This document shows, piece by piece, positions 35,801 to 47,823 of a DNA stretch of 64,000 bases (its first letter is position 1; each line of letters starts with the position of its first letter). The stretch spans positions 1 to 64,000 of the forward strand of contig VZRZ01005965.1 of the NCBI GenBank assembly GCA_013398175.1, read 5' to 3'. Under the pieces are notes generated by a model. That model did not search any database. It was not told the DNA's origin and was given only the letters and a program-made list of their open reading frames with translations. This DNA is from Climacteris rufus (taxonomy: Eukaryota > Chordata > Aves > Passeriformes > Climacteridae). Both the position numbers and the translations under genes were made by a program.

Positions 35801-38540
35801 TGTTTTATGAGGAAGAGTGGGATGAGAGTAGTCTTGAGTATTTTGGGAGTAGGGCCTTATGTCTAGGACTGGGAATGTGGGAATGCAGGAATGCAATAGG
35901 GATGGTCAGCAGTGAAAGTGTCTCAGTGTGGAGAGCTGGTATGGGCTGGAAGTTGGAGTCACTGGGGTTAAAGTGTTGAAATCTGGCTTGGTTAAGTGTG
36001 AGGCATGCAGTGGAGATAGCAGGGAGGGTCATTCTGTATAGGCAGTTACATGGATTCTGAGGTTGTAAAGCACTTGTGAACTGGATTTTCAGTACTCATA
36101 AGGAAAATAATATTAAGATTATTATTACCTCCTGTTCCTTAGAGGCAGCAACTTTATTAAAGGTCGACTCTGACACAAAGCACTTTCTTTGTCATGCATG
36201 ACATAAATACTAGAGTAGCTAATAAATGGATAATTTATTAGCCTAGCTTATTTTTACAGCTTTATTTTAATTCTTTGCCTAAATTGGAATGTCAGGGAAT
36301 GGAATATTAAAGTTTTCACATGGCAAGAGATCTGTAAAAGCAGCCAGACGGGATAAATTACTTTGCAAGTTGTAAAAATGTATGTACTAAAGAACATAGA
36401 AATTGTATTTTAAAATAAATGACGAGGATAAATAGCCTTCAAAAACATTAAGCTGTACAAGGAAAAAAGATCTATTGTAGCAATAGTATAACACATAAGA
36501 AATAAAGTTTCTTATTCTCAGAATTTCAGTGATTCATACCTGCATTATATTTTTAATTTTCTGTTGTGATAGTGAAGTTGTTCAGCTTCCTGCACTGTGG
36601 CTTGTAGGTGCACCAATCCCTGTGTGTTAAACTGCTACTGGAAACCACTTCAACAAGATTTACAGGAATATCGCTTGTTTTAGTTAATTTTCACATCTGG
36701 AGGTTCTGTTCTTTCTTTTGCATGCCACCATGAAGGCAGTGTCAGACTTGTGAATTCTGTATTGTAGTAGGTTTTCTTAAAGTACCTACTGCTTTTCCTT
36801 TATCACAGTGATTCTGCTGCTAATGTCTGCAAAATGGGTTTACTTCAAGACATACATTTCTATCATGGGCAGTAAACTGTTCTTGTGTATATAGAGTCAT
36901 AAATACAGAATTCATAAATACAGAATTATATAAATTCCTGAGCAGCACTCCTCACTAAAATGTTACTTTTGCCTGAAAATTTCATATGACCTAAGCATGA
37001 AGCAGAAAAAGATCCTTTAAACATTGAGAGAAATTATGTAGTCTTTAATATTGGAGGTTCAAACATACCCTCGTTTCCGCAACTTCTTTATGAGGGAGGG
37101 ATCAGGAATTGTGAAGATGGAAACCAGTGATGCTAGAAGGAAATATTCAGCAAATCGAAGACCGTATTATCTACAATTATCAAGGGAAATTTGTCTGTTT
37201 GTCATGGGAATCAAATTACCTCTGTGTAGCATTGGAGAGACAATTGTTCATCAAGCTTTCTGATAATTCCACTTTTCTTAATGGCCCATATAATTTAGCT
37301 ATGTCATTCTGGTCTCATGCTTTTCTAAGTGTGATTTCTAAGGAATCTTCTGTGTCTTTTCTACCTGTCTAAATGTGACACAGTGGGTTGTGTGTAAATA
37401 ATAACACTTTTTCTCGCTCTGCAGCTGAAGAGTTTCAACCAACACATGGATAAAGGGGCATGAGTTTGATATGATGTATTTAAACATTTCACCATTCTTC
37501 CAGAATGCTCCAATCCAGCCATCAGTAGCTTAACTTTTTCTTTCTTAACTTTCTGGAATATATTATTTAAAGCACCTAATTGTGTAGACAGCGAATATTT
37601 AGGATACAAAACATGTAAGGCCTCCCTTTCCCATAGCTATTTTTATACTGTCTTAGAATGATTTGTCACAGGAAAAATTAGGAAAAATTATTTAAAAGGA
37701 ATGTTAAATCTTGTTAGTTTAGTTGTAGAAAAATAAAAGTTTAGTACCAAGAGAGTAGTGTAAGAGAAGAAAGTGGCTACAGAGTCACAAGCAATATGGA
37801 TTTAAATTGGCTTCTTAATGTCTTACTTGTTTCTTTCAATCATAATCTTCCTTTTTCACCTACTATGAAGAAAGAGTGATGTTTATACACACAACTGCAA
37901 GATTAGAATTTAGTCCAAAGGGCAGATAAAAAAGTTTCTCACCGTGTTTGATAGAAATCTTTTCATATCTGTAAGTGAAGTAACATATTTGAGACTAGAA
38001 TTTGGATTGGACTGTAAAAATTTTGTATTAATATAAATTCTCGTATTTGTTGTTTCATGATATTTTTTTCCTTATTTTAGAAAGATTTGTTTAGATACAG
38101 TATTTAAGGAAAAGAAGATTTTTAATACCATGTGATAACAAGGAAGGTCAATAATGCTTTTTATGTTTGATTATTCTCCAGTTGTAAAGTTATAAAAGTA
38201 CTGAATTGCCCCTCTGGGATTTCAGCGTGTTGAAAATTTGGAAAAATACTCCTTTCTAGAAATGTTTCCCAACCTATTTGGGAAGTAGGGAATCAGCGTC
38301 ATGGATTCATGGAAATATTTGACATTAGAGAAAGATACAATAAGGGAGATTAGATTGGAATTTAGGATGGCTCCATATAAAAGTTAGTATATGCATATTC
38401 ATTATGAACCTGTCAGGAATGGGCTTTCCACTGGTGTGTTTGTAATGTTTAGCAGTACTTGACTTTTTTCAGTGCAAGATTTACAGAAGCACAAGAGTGG
38501 CAGCCATGAGCTGGTCCAGCAGTGCAGTGTTCTAGAAGAT
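32891..38540 (+). other. GPC5: GPC5 intron 1, second part
   Basis: AT-rich intronic DNA with no recognised exon. A perfect 22-bp palindrome is at 33431-33452 (ATATTTATACATGTATAAAT plus AT). Open frames are short. No CR1 or LTR was recognised between about 33.2 and 38.5 kb. Confidence 0.6.
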
Positions 38541-38690
38541 CATGGTATCACAGAATAAGCTGGGTTGGAAGGGACCTCTAATAGTCATCTAGTCTTCAAT
38601 GAGCAGGGACATCTTCAACTAGATCAGGTTGCTCAGAGCCTCATCTAATCAGATCTTGAATGTTTCCAGGGATGGGACATCTACCCCCTG
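38541..38690 (-). mobile_element. CR1 LINE 3' tail
   Basis: The + strand shows the complement of the CR1 end: TCACAGAATAAGCTGGGTTG, GAAGGGACCTCTAATAGTCA, then CAGGTTGCTCAGAGCCTCAT and CAGGGATGGGACATCTACC. About 150 bases are retained. It lies roughly 320 bases upstream of GPC5 exon 2. Confidence 0.93.
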
Positions 38691-39006
38691 TATAGTGATG
38701 TACAATGCATATTCAACATATTTTACCAACATTAGTTAGCAATATTCACAGCTGGAAAAAGATTACAATGTCAGGGAAATTATATTATATGACATTAATT
38801 AACCGTATTAAGTGTACTTTTCCCACTGAATTTTAATTAGTATTCCTTTCTGTTTAACAAGACCAAATGTCTTTAAAGCTTTGGGTATTTCTTTTATGTG
38901 TCAATACACATACTAAAAAAAAAAAGAAAAGGGTAGCTCTTTTGCAGGTGTTTGTGTTTTGCATTCTTCTGTTTTCTGTTAATCAATGTAATTGTCTTTT
39001 CCTTAG

Positions 39007-39168
39007 GTGTTGATCTCCAGGTTTGTACTTCTAAAAATCCGACATGCTGTAACAAAAACATGGAAGAAAAGTATCAGGCTGCAGCAAAACAAGATATACA
39101 GCAAGCGCTTCAAACATCAAGCACTACAATAAAATTTTTAATATCTTGCAATGCAGCTGCTTTTCAAG
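39007..39168 (+). CDS. GPC5: Glypican-5 exon 2
   Basis: The exon is 162 bases, beginning after a pyrimidine-rich acceptor (TTTTCCTTAG) and ending at the donor TTTCAAG|GTAACG. It starts and ends at phase 1. It encodes VDLQVCTSKNPTCCNKNMEE, then KYQAAAKQDIQQALQTSSTT and IKFLISCNAAAFQ. This matches human GPC5 exon 2 (DLQVCISKKPTCC, KMEERYQIAARQD, NAAAFQ) too closely for another glypican. The three expected cysteines (VC and TCC) belong to the N-terminal disulfide-bonded lobe of the glypican core protein. An extra cysteine appears in LISCNAAAF, where human has arginine. Exon 3, large in mammals, is not in the window, so the rest of the gene continues beyond base 64000. Confidence 0.95.
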
Positions 39169-40029
39169 GTAACGCTTTCTGCTTTTTGTTTCCAAATTTG
39201 TTCATACTTTTCTTAATTTTTACCTTTGATTATTTTATGATGCAATAAAAGTTATCTATTAATTTTTAACTTCTCTTCTTAAAAAGCATATGCTTTTATG
39301 CTTTCAAATAAGGAGTATTAAATCATGCAGGTGATTAGAAACTACACTGCTTTTGGAATTTATGACTTTTAAAAAGTTATATTTGAGAAAAAGTAAGACA
39401 TCATTTTAGTAAGATACTTTGATTTTAATTGTAAACCTGTAGCTTGATGCTCCTCTTGAACTTCTTTAATTTCAGTGATACTAAAAAGGAAAATTAATGC
39501 TTGTAGTGCTACAAAAGAGAGATTTTTGTTATCGCAGTATTTCCACCCACCATATTCTTTGTTTTTTTCTAGTAGACATACTTGGATAGTTTGTTTTTGA
39601 GATTTTAAAGTTCATTTTTGGGATCTAGCTTTGTAAACTTAAGAGTTTTTAAAAATAATTGAAAAAGTATTGTAGGTTGAACAATAGTTGGTTTAATACA
39701 CAATAGGAAGATACTTGATAAATAGTGGTTATTTGGACTGGGAGTGGGATTGTCTTTTTGCAATTACCTTTAATATACTAGACATTTTTTTTATTTAATT
39801 AGGCATAAGTTAACGCAGAAATTGGTTAGATGCTGGGAAGATGTGGCAATATGAGGTTGTATGTGAGAAAAGGGATATAGAGTTCACGTGTGTTGAGGAC
39901 AAAGCCCTACAGTCATGTCATTTGTCTATTAATGTGTGCTTATGACCACTTGATTGGACAGGATAATGTGGTAACTTCACAGAGGCTTGGGAAGTTGTCC
40001 TTCTGGTGACTCTCTTGTTTTTAACCCGT
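39169..40029 (+). other. GPC5: GPC5 intron 2, start
   Basis: AT-rich intronic sequence between exon 2 and a solo LTR. Nothing else was recognised. Confidence 0.7.
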
Positions 40030-41139
40030 GAAGCTGTGGTAGTTTGACAGGGTCTGGTTTTTTGGGTGTGGTAGGGACCAAAAAGATGGCTCCTGTGAAA
40101 AGCTGCTAGAAGCTTCCACAGCTGTCCAACAGAGCCAATCTCTGATAGCTCTAAAGATGGACGTGCTCCTAGCCATGGCTGGGCCAATTAGAGAGGGAGG
40201 TAAAGCCTCTGTGACAACATATTTAAGAAGGAATCACAGATAGTACGTGCATGTCCCATAGTTGTAGCCAGACAAAGGAGGAGGAGTACAACAATGTAGG
40301 AGAAGCAGCAAAATATGGACACCATCAAGACCAAGAAAGAGGGGGAGGAGGTGCTTCAGACACTGAGGCCAAGACACCTTTACAACCTGTTGTAAGGACT
40401 ATGCTAATGTAGGGTTTCCCTGCACCCTGAGGGTCCGTGAAAGAGCAGAGATCCACCCCCAGCTGTGGGGAAGGAGTCCATGCTGGAGCAGGAGGGGTGG
40501 ATGCCTAGAGGAGGGACTGTGGTCTGGTGGGGGGCGGGGGAATCAACAATGGTTAACAGACTTTGCTCCTGGAGCCGCGGGAGTCAACTTTGATAAAAGG
40601 CCTTGTTTCCCCCCACCCGGAATTTGGACCAGCCCAGCCTTGGAAGGACTGCACTTTGTTGGTGGAGAACCTACGGCAGCAGTGACCGGGTGGGCTGCTT
40701 GCCAGGGGAAAAGAAAATTCACATCGCAAGATGCCACAGTGCTTGCAGGAAAGAAAACGGCCTCCTCCTTCCCAAATAATTGCTAAGAAGGAAAACACCT
40801 CGGAAATGAACTGACAGAAAACCCCCCTGTTCTCCAAGGAGGGAGGGATGGGGCGGGGGGGGAAGAAAGTGTTTTAAGAGCTTATTTTGCTTTTCAATAT
40901 ACTTCTCCTGACTTTGTAATAAATTCGCCTTATCACCTTTTAAGTTTGAGCCTGTTTTGCCTGCTTGGGTTAATTAGAAGGGTTTTCTCTCAGAATGGTT
41001 CTTATCTCCTTATCTCAGCTTGGTAAAATACATCATTAAAAAATTCCTCTCTCTGTCCTGTCCAGTTGCAGAGAGAGGGGGGTGAGCGACTTTTGTGGGG
41101 GCTTTGGCATTTAGCCAGAGCTCAAACCATGACAGAAGC
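40030..41139 (+). mobile_element. ERVL-like solo LTR, 1.1 kb, with 5-bp target-site duplication
   Basis: The element at 40035-41134 begins TGTGGTAGTTTGACAGGG and ends CAAACCATGACA, with GAAGC at 40030-40034 repeated at 41135-41139. The start, the run GCTGCTAGAAGCTTCCACAG and the CCAATTAG...ATATTTAAGAAGG promoter region match the layout of songbird ERVL LTRs. A TATA-like TATTTAAG is at 40220 and an AATAAA at 40918-40923, so the LTR points in the + direction, the same as GPC5. No internal viral genes remain. Its polyadenylation signal sits in the sense direction inside intron 2 and could in principle end transcripts early. Confidence 0.9.
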
Positions 41140-42599
41140 TGAAATGAATAGCAGAATAGGGTCCTGAAATGGGCAACAAAGTTGACTTTAGGGTCCTGAA
41201 ACTTTCCCTTTATTTTTTAAATTTAGTCTGTCTAATGCTAGAAGCAAGTTGAAGTGACTCTCTACCTGATGCCGCTGTCAATGAGTGTTACGATCAGGAG
41301 ATCATTGGTAAAATGTGCAAAGAAATCTCTCCCTCTCCCTTCTGCCTTTGTTCTTCCTTTCCACCTCTGTGCACTAGCTTTTTGGGGTTTTTTGGTACCA
41401 TAATAGTATAATATGTTGTATTGCTTTGCTGACCTTGGGATGTAAACTCTGCAGAGCTCGGTAACCAAACTGTACTTTGCTTAAGTGAGAGCTGTATCTC
41501 CGCCCTGATGTTTCAAAATCTCCTCTTTTCGCCCTGCCAAAGAGAAAAATAAGTATACAAAACCTTAGTTATAACAAACCTTAATTACCTAGATAATATG
41601 CTTGTGCAATCCCATGATTTCTCAGTCTTCACAAGAATGGCGTTAAAATGACACTTAAGTGAAATTAAGTGAAACCAGGATGCAAAAACTATATTTCTGT
41701 TGCTTTTCTGTCCTACAGGGCTTAATCAGTGGGGTATCTTCAGAGTGCCAAGGTGTATCTCCCTCTTAGGTGAATTTTCCCTGAAAGACAGACCTTTGAG
41801 GAGGAATAGCTGTGGTTCTCTCTATAATTATCTGAGCACTTATTCAGGGGGTTGGTTTTAGGCCCTTCTCAGCTAGTACACAATCACACTGTATGGTCTG
41901 CCAGTCCAAGGAGATGCCCTAAACACCATGTCAGAGGCTGACATGAGATGTATGCACCTTCAACTCTCCTAGCTAATTCACGGTGTAGAAAGGAATTCAA
42001 GAAGCGCTGATGCAAAGAAAGGAACCTACCTCTGTAGCCTACTGACTATCCTTCCACTAGAGGGATGGCTTCCGGACTGCTTGAGAATTAATTTTTCTTT
42101 TTTTTTTGTGAAACATGTGTAAGCAGTTCTTGTTACAGGAATGCAAGCCATCCGTCCAAATATGTAGCCTAACACTAATTGCTTCTCCCACTGCCTTTCT
42201 TTCATAATTTGCTTTTAAACCAATACTTTTCAAATGTATTTAAAAGCTATATCAATTTTATATACCTTATACACTTCATATATTTTTGAAGTACATGCTT
42301 TACTCTTTAGTGTCTTTGTCTTTATTTTCCTTTTATGTAAAAAAGTTTAAATGAGAGAGTTCAATTGATTCTGGTATTACTTAGATTTAAAATTTAAAAC
42401 CTTGTTTAACCTTGAAGTAATTATTTGTGGAAAGACATGCTGTTGAAGATACCACTCATTTTTGAAGAATTGCAACTGTTGATAACTAACATTCAAGCTA
42501 AATTATTTCAGATTCAGAAACCATAACAAAATGCTGCTATTGTTTTTTTCAGTCTGGAATTCTAGGAACATACTGGGACATTATACCTGAACTGAATTC

Positions 42600-42676
42600 A
42601 GTTTTGACCCATTTTGAACAGGACTTTGGACTGGAGATCTCCTTAAGGTCCTTTCCAATCTGAATTACTGTATGAC
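42600..42676 (+). mobile_element. CR1 LINE 3' tail, short and decayed
   Basis: GGACTTTGGACTGGAGATCT, then CCTTAAGGTCCTTTCCAATC and an end in TACTGTATGACA is a diverged CR1 3' terminus. Only about 75 bases are recognisable. Confidence 0.75.
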
Positions 42677-43826
42677 AGGGTGGCTATCTCACCAAATCTT
42701 TAGGCATTCCTTTTATGTTTAGATGAGGCTGGGATGGGCAGCTTAGGAGTGTGATTATTTCTTCTGATGCTTTGACAAGTACAGACATCTCAGGAGTCAT
42801 GCAGAAAGCACAAAGGGGATTGTTAGGGTGTGTACAGAGGGGAGCAGATGTCGTGGACTTTGCCACTGCTGTCACCTGCCTCTTTTCAAAGTATGTTGAG
42901 ATTGGATGCCTTGGCCTAAAAGGAATGGACTGGATCCCAACAGAACAAATAACTAATATTTTGTCTCAGTTTATTACGTATTCAGTAGAGAAAAGTAAAC
43001 AAAATAAGCCATCTGTACTGACTCTGGAGGTCTTCAGAGGTGTGTTATCACTCAGCATTAAATGCAGTGTAGAGATCCTGAGTCTTCAGGATCTCTAATT
43101 ACGAAGTACTTTAGGATGACTCTATTGGTGAAATGCAGCAGCTGTCTGCCTGTCTGTCTGTTAGTTGCCTGTGTATGCATGTATCTTTATATGAGAGTAA
43201 ATTCAGATATATAAGTGTTGACATATCTTTGTCACCTTCTAATGTTTGTCAAAATTCTGTGGTTCTGTATTGGGGTAAGTACTACCCGCTGACATTAACT
43301 ATTGGCAATTTTAAAATGTTGCAAAAATTCTGTGTCTCTTAGGGCCTTTTAAGATACACGGTGCAAATTGCTCCACTTGTGTACTGCTTCCTAGTGAGTA
43401 CTGTTACAGTTTTTTCCTTCTGTTTCAGGGTGTTTCAGAATGCATGTTTTCTTTTTCATTGTGAATCTATTTCTTTTTAATACCTTTGAGGAATGGTAAG
43501 GGAACAGAAGGATAGGTGACAGTGAAGTTAAATAATATATTAATCTGGTAAATGGGAGATATATTATGGAGAGCAATAAAACATTTTTCCCCTGGGAAAG
43601 GTGACTAGAGAGCTTAAGCTGTATGATAATCATGTTTCAAGACAGTTATTTTGATAGGATAACATTCTTGCACATTTCTGCATTTTTAGTATTTTTTACC
43701 TTAATATTTGAGGAAAAGATTGTGACTGCTGTACCAGGATTGCTATAACAACTCCATTCTAGTAACCATAAACCCAAATCCTTTTTAAACCTCAAATTTA
43801 CATGCTGTAGACCTCTCTTTCTGTAT

Positions 43827-43828
<2 letters not shown>

Positions 43829-43871
<43 letters not shown>

Positions 43872-43876
43872 CTCTC
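43829..43876. repeat. (AC)20 microsatellite followed by (TC)4
   Basis: Twenty perfect AC dinucleotides at 43829-43868 run straight into four TC units. It is uninterrupted, so probably variable in length among individuals. Confidence 0.98.
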
Positions 43877-44385
43877 ACACTCCTTTTGTATGGTTCTTAG
43901 CTGTTACTCAAAGTTCACACTGACCCTTGTCTATATCCCTAATCACAAGACTAACAAGTGCCACCAGGGTCACAATGCAGTGCCAGTTTTTGTGTAGGGA
44001 AAAAAGAAATCCCTAGAATTTCTAAACCACAGAGAGGAATTGAAGCTGGTGATCTAGAATCTAAGAATCTGGTAATCTGCAGTAGGATGGAACACTGTGC
44101 AACAGAATAGCAGATCTTGTGTCACTTCACTGTTTTTTTTTCAGAAGAGAACCCTTTAAAAAGTGGCCATGTATGAGACAGAACAAGATAACACATATGG
44201 ATCGAATGGGAAATTTAGAGGTAAGAATTTGGTTGTGGATTCCAAAGCAAATGGACTTTTCTTTGTGCTACTACATTTGGCAACTCTAGTACTGTGCAAT
44301 AGTTTTGTAAGTATGGAAGCATCAATCATTTCTGAATGGGGCAGCCTGTCACTGAAACAGTGGACTTGGCAAGTGTGTATTTGTA

Positions 44386-45010
44386 TGCAAGAGGTAATAT
44401 AACGCTGGCTCCGGGTGCCTGCTCGAGGCCACTCAGCGATAGTCTGGGAGTGACCCTGATTTCCTGGGGGCTGCCGCTCGCAGCTTCCCCAAACACAGGG
44501 TGTCCTCCGGCAGCTCTGTTAGTGCTGGCTCCTCTGGGTGAGAGCGAGCCCCGGGCTGATGTTTCGGGTGCAGGTGAGAATAAAGGCCAGAGAGAAGGGC
44601 CCTGGTGTGATTTCCAGCTCTTTTATTTCCCGGGGGAAGGCAGCAGGGAAGGCAGGAGAGGGTCCGGGGTCTGGGAGAGGCGGCGCGAGGGTCGGGAAGA
44701 GCTGAAGGCTTCAGGAACCAGATACCACAGGCAGGGGGACAGCAGGGGATTTATCGGGATACAAGCAGGGGAGAGTAATCAATTGGGGTACAAGGATTTA
44801 CATGTAAGGAATGAACTGAAACATGGTAATGAAGTTGCGAGGGATGCTGGGGGTGAGCCAGAAAGCTCACCCTGACCAGGGAGTGTGACTCAGACGGTGG
44901 CAGCCTCAGGCTGAATCCACCAGTCTTGAGCCTGGGGCTGTGGCTTTAGCTACATACGCCGCCCCAGCAATAAACTGCACTCTTCGATAGAGGATTTCCT
45001 GACACAGTGT
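44386..45010 (-). mobile_element. Probable LTR or LTR fragment, - orientation
   Basis: A GC-rich block stands out in AT-rich intron. Read on the - strand it has a TATA-like GATAAAT (complement at 44749-44755) and then AATAAA (complement at 44622-44627) about 130 bases later, as expected for U3-R of a retroviral LTR. GC-rich sequence follows toward the probable 3' end near 44386 (TGCAAGAGG on +). I could not identify a target-site duplication or a sure right end. It could alternatively be a CpG-type regulatory block. Confidence 0.4.
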
Positions 45011-47769
45011 TTTCCTGCGTAAGGAAAATCTGATGACTGTTGGATCAGATATTCTTGATGCAGTTTCATGCTTTTCTGTGAAATTACTGCTAAACAATAG
45101 ATCAATGTCCATTTTATACTAGAGCAGAATTAAATGAAGTCAAAGTGTTATATTGTTTGATATCACAGTACAATCATTACATATAAATAGGATAAAATTT
45201 TAGTAGCTACAGTAAATAGTGAGAGCTAGAAAATGTATTGGAATCATCTGAGCTGCTTTCTCTGGTAAATCATAAGAAATAATGGAATTTCTGTTCATTC
45301 TTTTAAAACTAAATGTACCCTGACACTGATTCAATTGCTTTCCATTTGTGAAGTTTTCTGAAGAATGATTTGAAGATCAGAAAACTTCCCGCTATATCTC
45401 TCATGGTTTCAAGTGATATGTTGCCCTTTAGATCCCTTGCAATACGAACTGCTTTGATGTTCCAACATTTTCTTTTTCTCATCTTCATAATCCTTTATAT
45501 TTTAAGTGTGATATAATTAAGCTAAAATCTAAATGCTGGTGAATCCCACCTTCTTTTAATGGAACGTAACGATTCTATTAGGAGTCAAAAATGTGGACAG
45601 AGTAAGATACCCCATTTATCACTCTGTTGTTACATTGAGGGATGAGGGTCTCAAAAATGTCTGTGGTTTACCAGAATTATGTTCCTCCTCCTCTGTTGCT
45701 CTGCAGCCCTTCCCCATAGCTATAATCACGTTCCCCTCTGGACTGAGAAAGTAGGCAATTTTAAGAACACAGGAAAATTATTATATCCACTGGTTGGTGC
45801 AAAGCTGCTATACAAACCTTATTAACTTCAGAAATCATCTATTCAGATGGTATTTTGATTCCTTTATAACAAAAAAGCGGGATAAGCAGTATTCTGGTTT
45901 AACTTAGAATTGGACCCAGTATGTCTGTGTATACAGAAAACACAGAATCAAGGGGCTGCTGTAGTGCAGAAGTCTGGAGATTTAGATTTATACCTAAAAT
46001 TTCATTATTAGCCCGGAGTTTTATTTCTGTATTGCAAGCAAGTCTTTTATCATTCCAGAGGGATTTGCTTCCACTCTTTCTCATTCTTATCTTTTAGAAA
46101 CTTATTTGCCTACATGTATGCTATGCCTGTAGGCACTCCTGGGGTGTGTATATAAATATATAAGCACACATATGGGGATTTAATGGGCTCCTGTAACAGT
46201 TTTCACCATGTCAGTCTTTTCTTAAATGATACTTTTTGTGTGCAGTTGTTCTTGTGGATCCTAGTCTCAGCCTGTTTATTTACCATCAATTATTTCTCCT
46301 AGTTACAGTAATGTCTGAGTTACAATTAAGCTGATATAGGTACACTGCTCAGTCTCGTACTCACTGAGTATCAAGTTTTTTTTCATAATCATATTTTTCT
46401 TAGTATCCAGTTTAAATACTATTTTAGTTTAAGTTTGTGTAACACAGTGATCAGAGTAGACATTTGCTAATTTAGAAATTTTTTTATGCTTTATGTAGTG
46501 CTTATGCATTAGGAAAAAAGCGCAGTACAAATTTAAAGCATGATTCCTTTGGGAGCAGTGGCTGTAGAAAATCTGCATTTTCACAGATGCCTGCTTTCTG
46601 TTTATTCTGAGAATTTTGGGAAGCTAAAAGCTGCCAGTATGTAGGATTTTGAAAGAAGATTGAACTCCAACAGAAGAAGGCAGTATAAAGTTTATGGTTT
46701 TAAGTGAATGTTTAGTATTGTTTCAAAGACAGAGTTGCCTGCAGCCTTTTAGATTTCAAAGATTTTCAAGTACACATGGAAGTTTTTACTTAGTATTTTT
46801 ATTCTGTGTTAAGAAAAAGAAAAAACCCAAAAAGTTAGCAAGTCAAGTCTTGTTGAAAAACAGAGCTCAAAATAATGTTGACGTATTGCAGATAAAGTGT
46901 GAACAACTTGTTCAATAGGAACAAATGCAGGGTGCTCCATTTAATTGGGGAGAGACAGTGGAAGAGATAACAGTATGGGAGATAACTTGCAATGGATTTA
47001 TTCTCTAGGAGAAGTTCAGGGAGTAATGACAGATGAAAAGATGACAAAAGTCAGCAGTTTCATACTGTTGTGAGGCAGACTACTATTGTAAGATTATTTA
47101 ACAGAAAGAAAGCAGAGATCTGTGAATTAAAACTTCTGTTTTGGATTGGTAAACTGGAGAATGGTGTTCAGTTTTGGTAGTGTATTTGTTGAAATACGTG
47201 GGCCAACTGGAAAAAAGAGAGAAAACATATGATCTGAAATCTACATAGAAAAAAGTGCTTATCTGTACTCTGTAGTAGATAAAAAACCAATGGTGTCATA
47301 CTGCAACCAAGAAAATATAAGCAAATATTAGCAAATATTTTCCAATGCCAACATTAAAATGTTTTTGGTAAAAAGTTTTGGGAATTCTGTGTCTTAGAAA
47401 CAAGCTGGACAAGACAACAGTTGCCAGGAATTATGTTGTAAATAAGATTAATCCTGCTTGGAGACCAGGGGTTAAACTAGACTGCTCAACAGACTTTTCT
47501 TGACCTTAAGATAGGTTAAAAATGTGATTTACAAAGAAGAGCTAATTGATTTGAATGCTTCAACTAGTTTTAAGCTTAATCTGTGGGTGTTATGCTCTAG
47601 CAAAAAAAGGTTTGTTCATTAATCTCTCTTCAACAAGATGACACAGTTCTTTACTATTAACATAATGGGATGGATTGCTTCCGTCATAAAGACTCTTGCA
47701 GAATGGGTTTAAATTTAGAATATTCTGTATCAGTATTAAAAGAACATGAATTTGCTCAAAACTTTGTAC

Positions 47770-47823
47770 TTTTTTTTTTTTTTTTTTTGGNNNNNNNNNN
47801 NNNNNNNTTTTTTTTTTTTTTTT
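47770..47823. repeat. Poly-T tract interrupted by a 17-N gap
   Basis: T-runs on both sides of 17 Ns (47791-47807) indicate a long homopolymer that could not be resolved. The true length is unknown. The apparent 138-codon frame across it is not meaningful. Confidence 0.9.

Larger units (their letters stand above)
41140..44385 (+). other. GPC5: GPC5 intron 2 segment
   Basis: Intronic DNA with a CR1 tail at about 42600-42676 and an (AC)20 microsatellite at 43829-43868. The 115-codon open frame at 42751-43098 shows no domain I recognise. Confidence 0.6.

Noticed and set aside
42751..43098. 115-codon open frame in GPC5 intron 2, considered as a possible extra exon
   Set aside because: No similarity to glypicans or another family, and it begins directly after a CR1 tail.
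43829..43876. Considered as a CRISPR-like or regulatory array
   Set aside because: It is a plain dinucleotide microsatellite.
44336..44875. 179-codon open frame on +
   Set aside because: It lies in the GC-rich LTR-like block and has no known domain. Composition explains its length.
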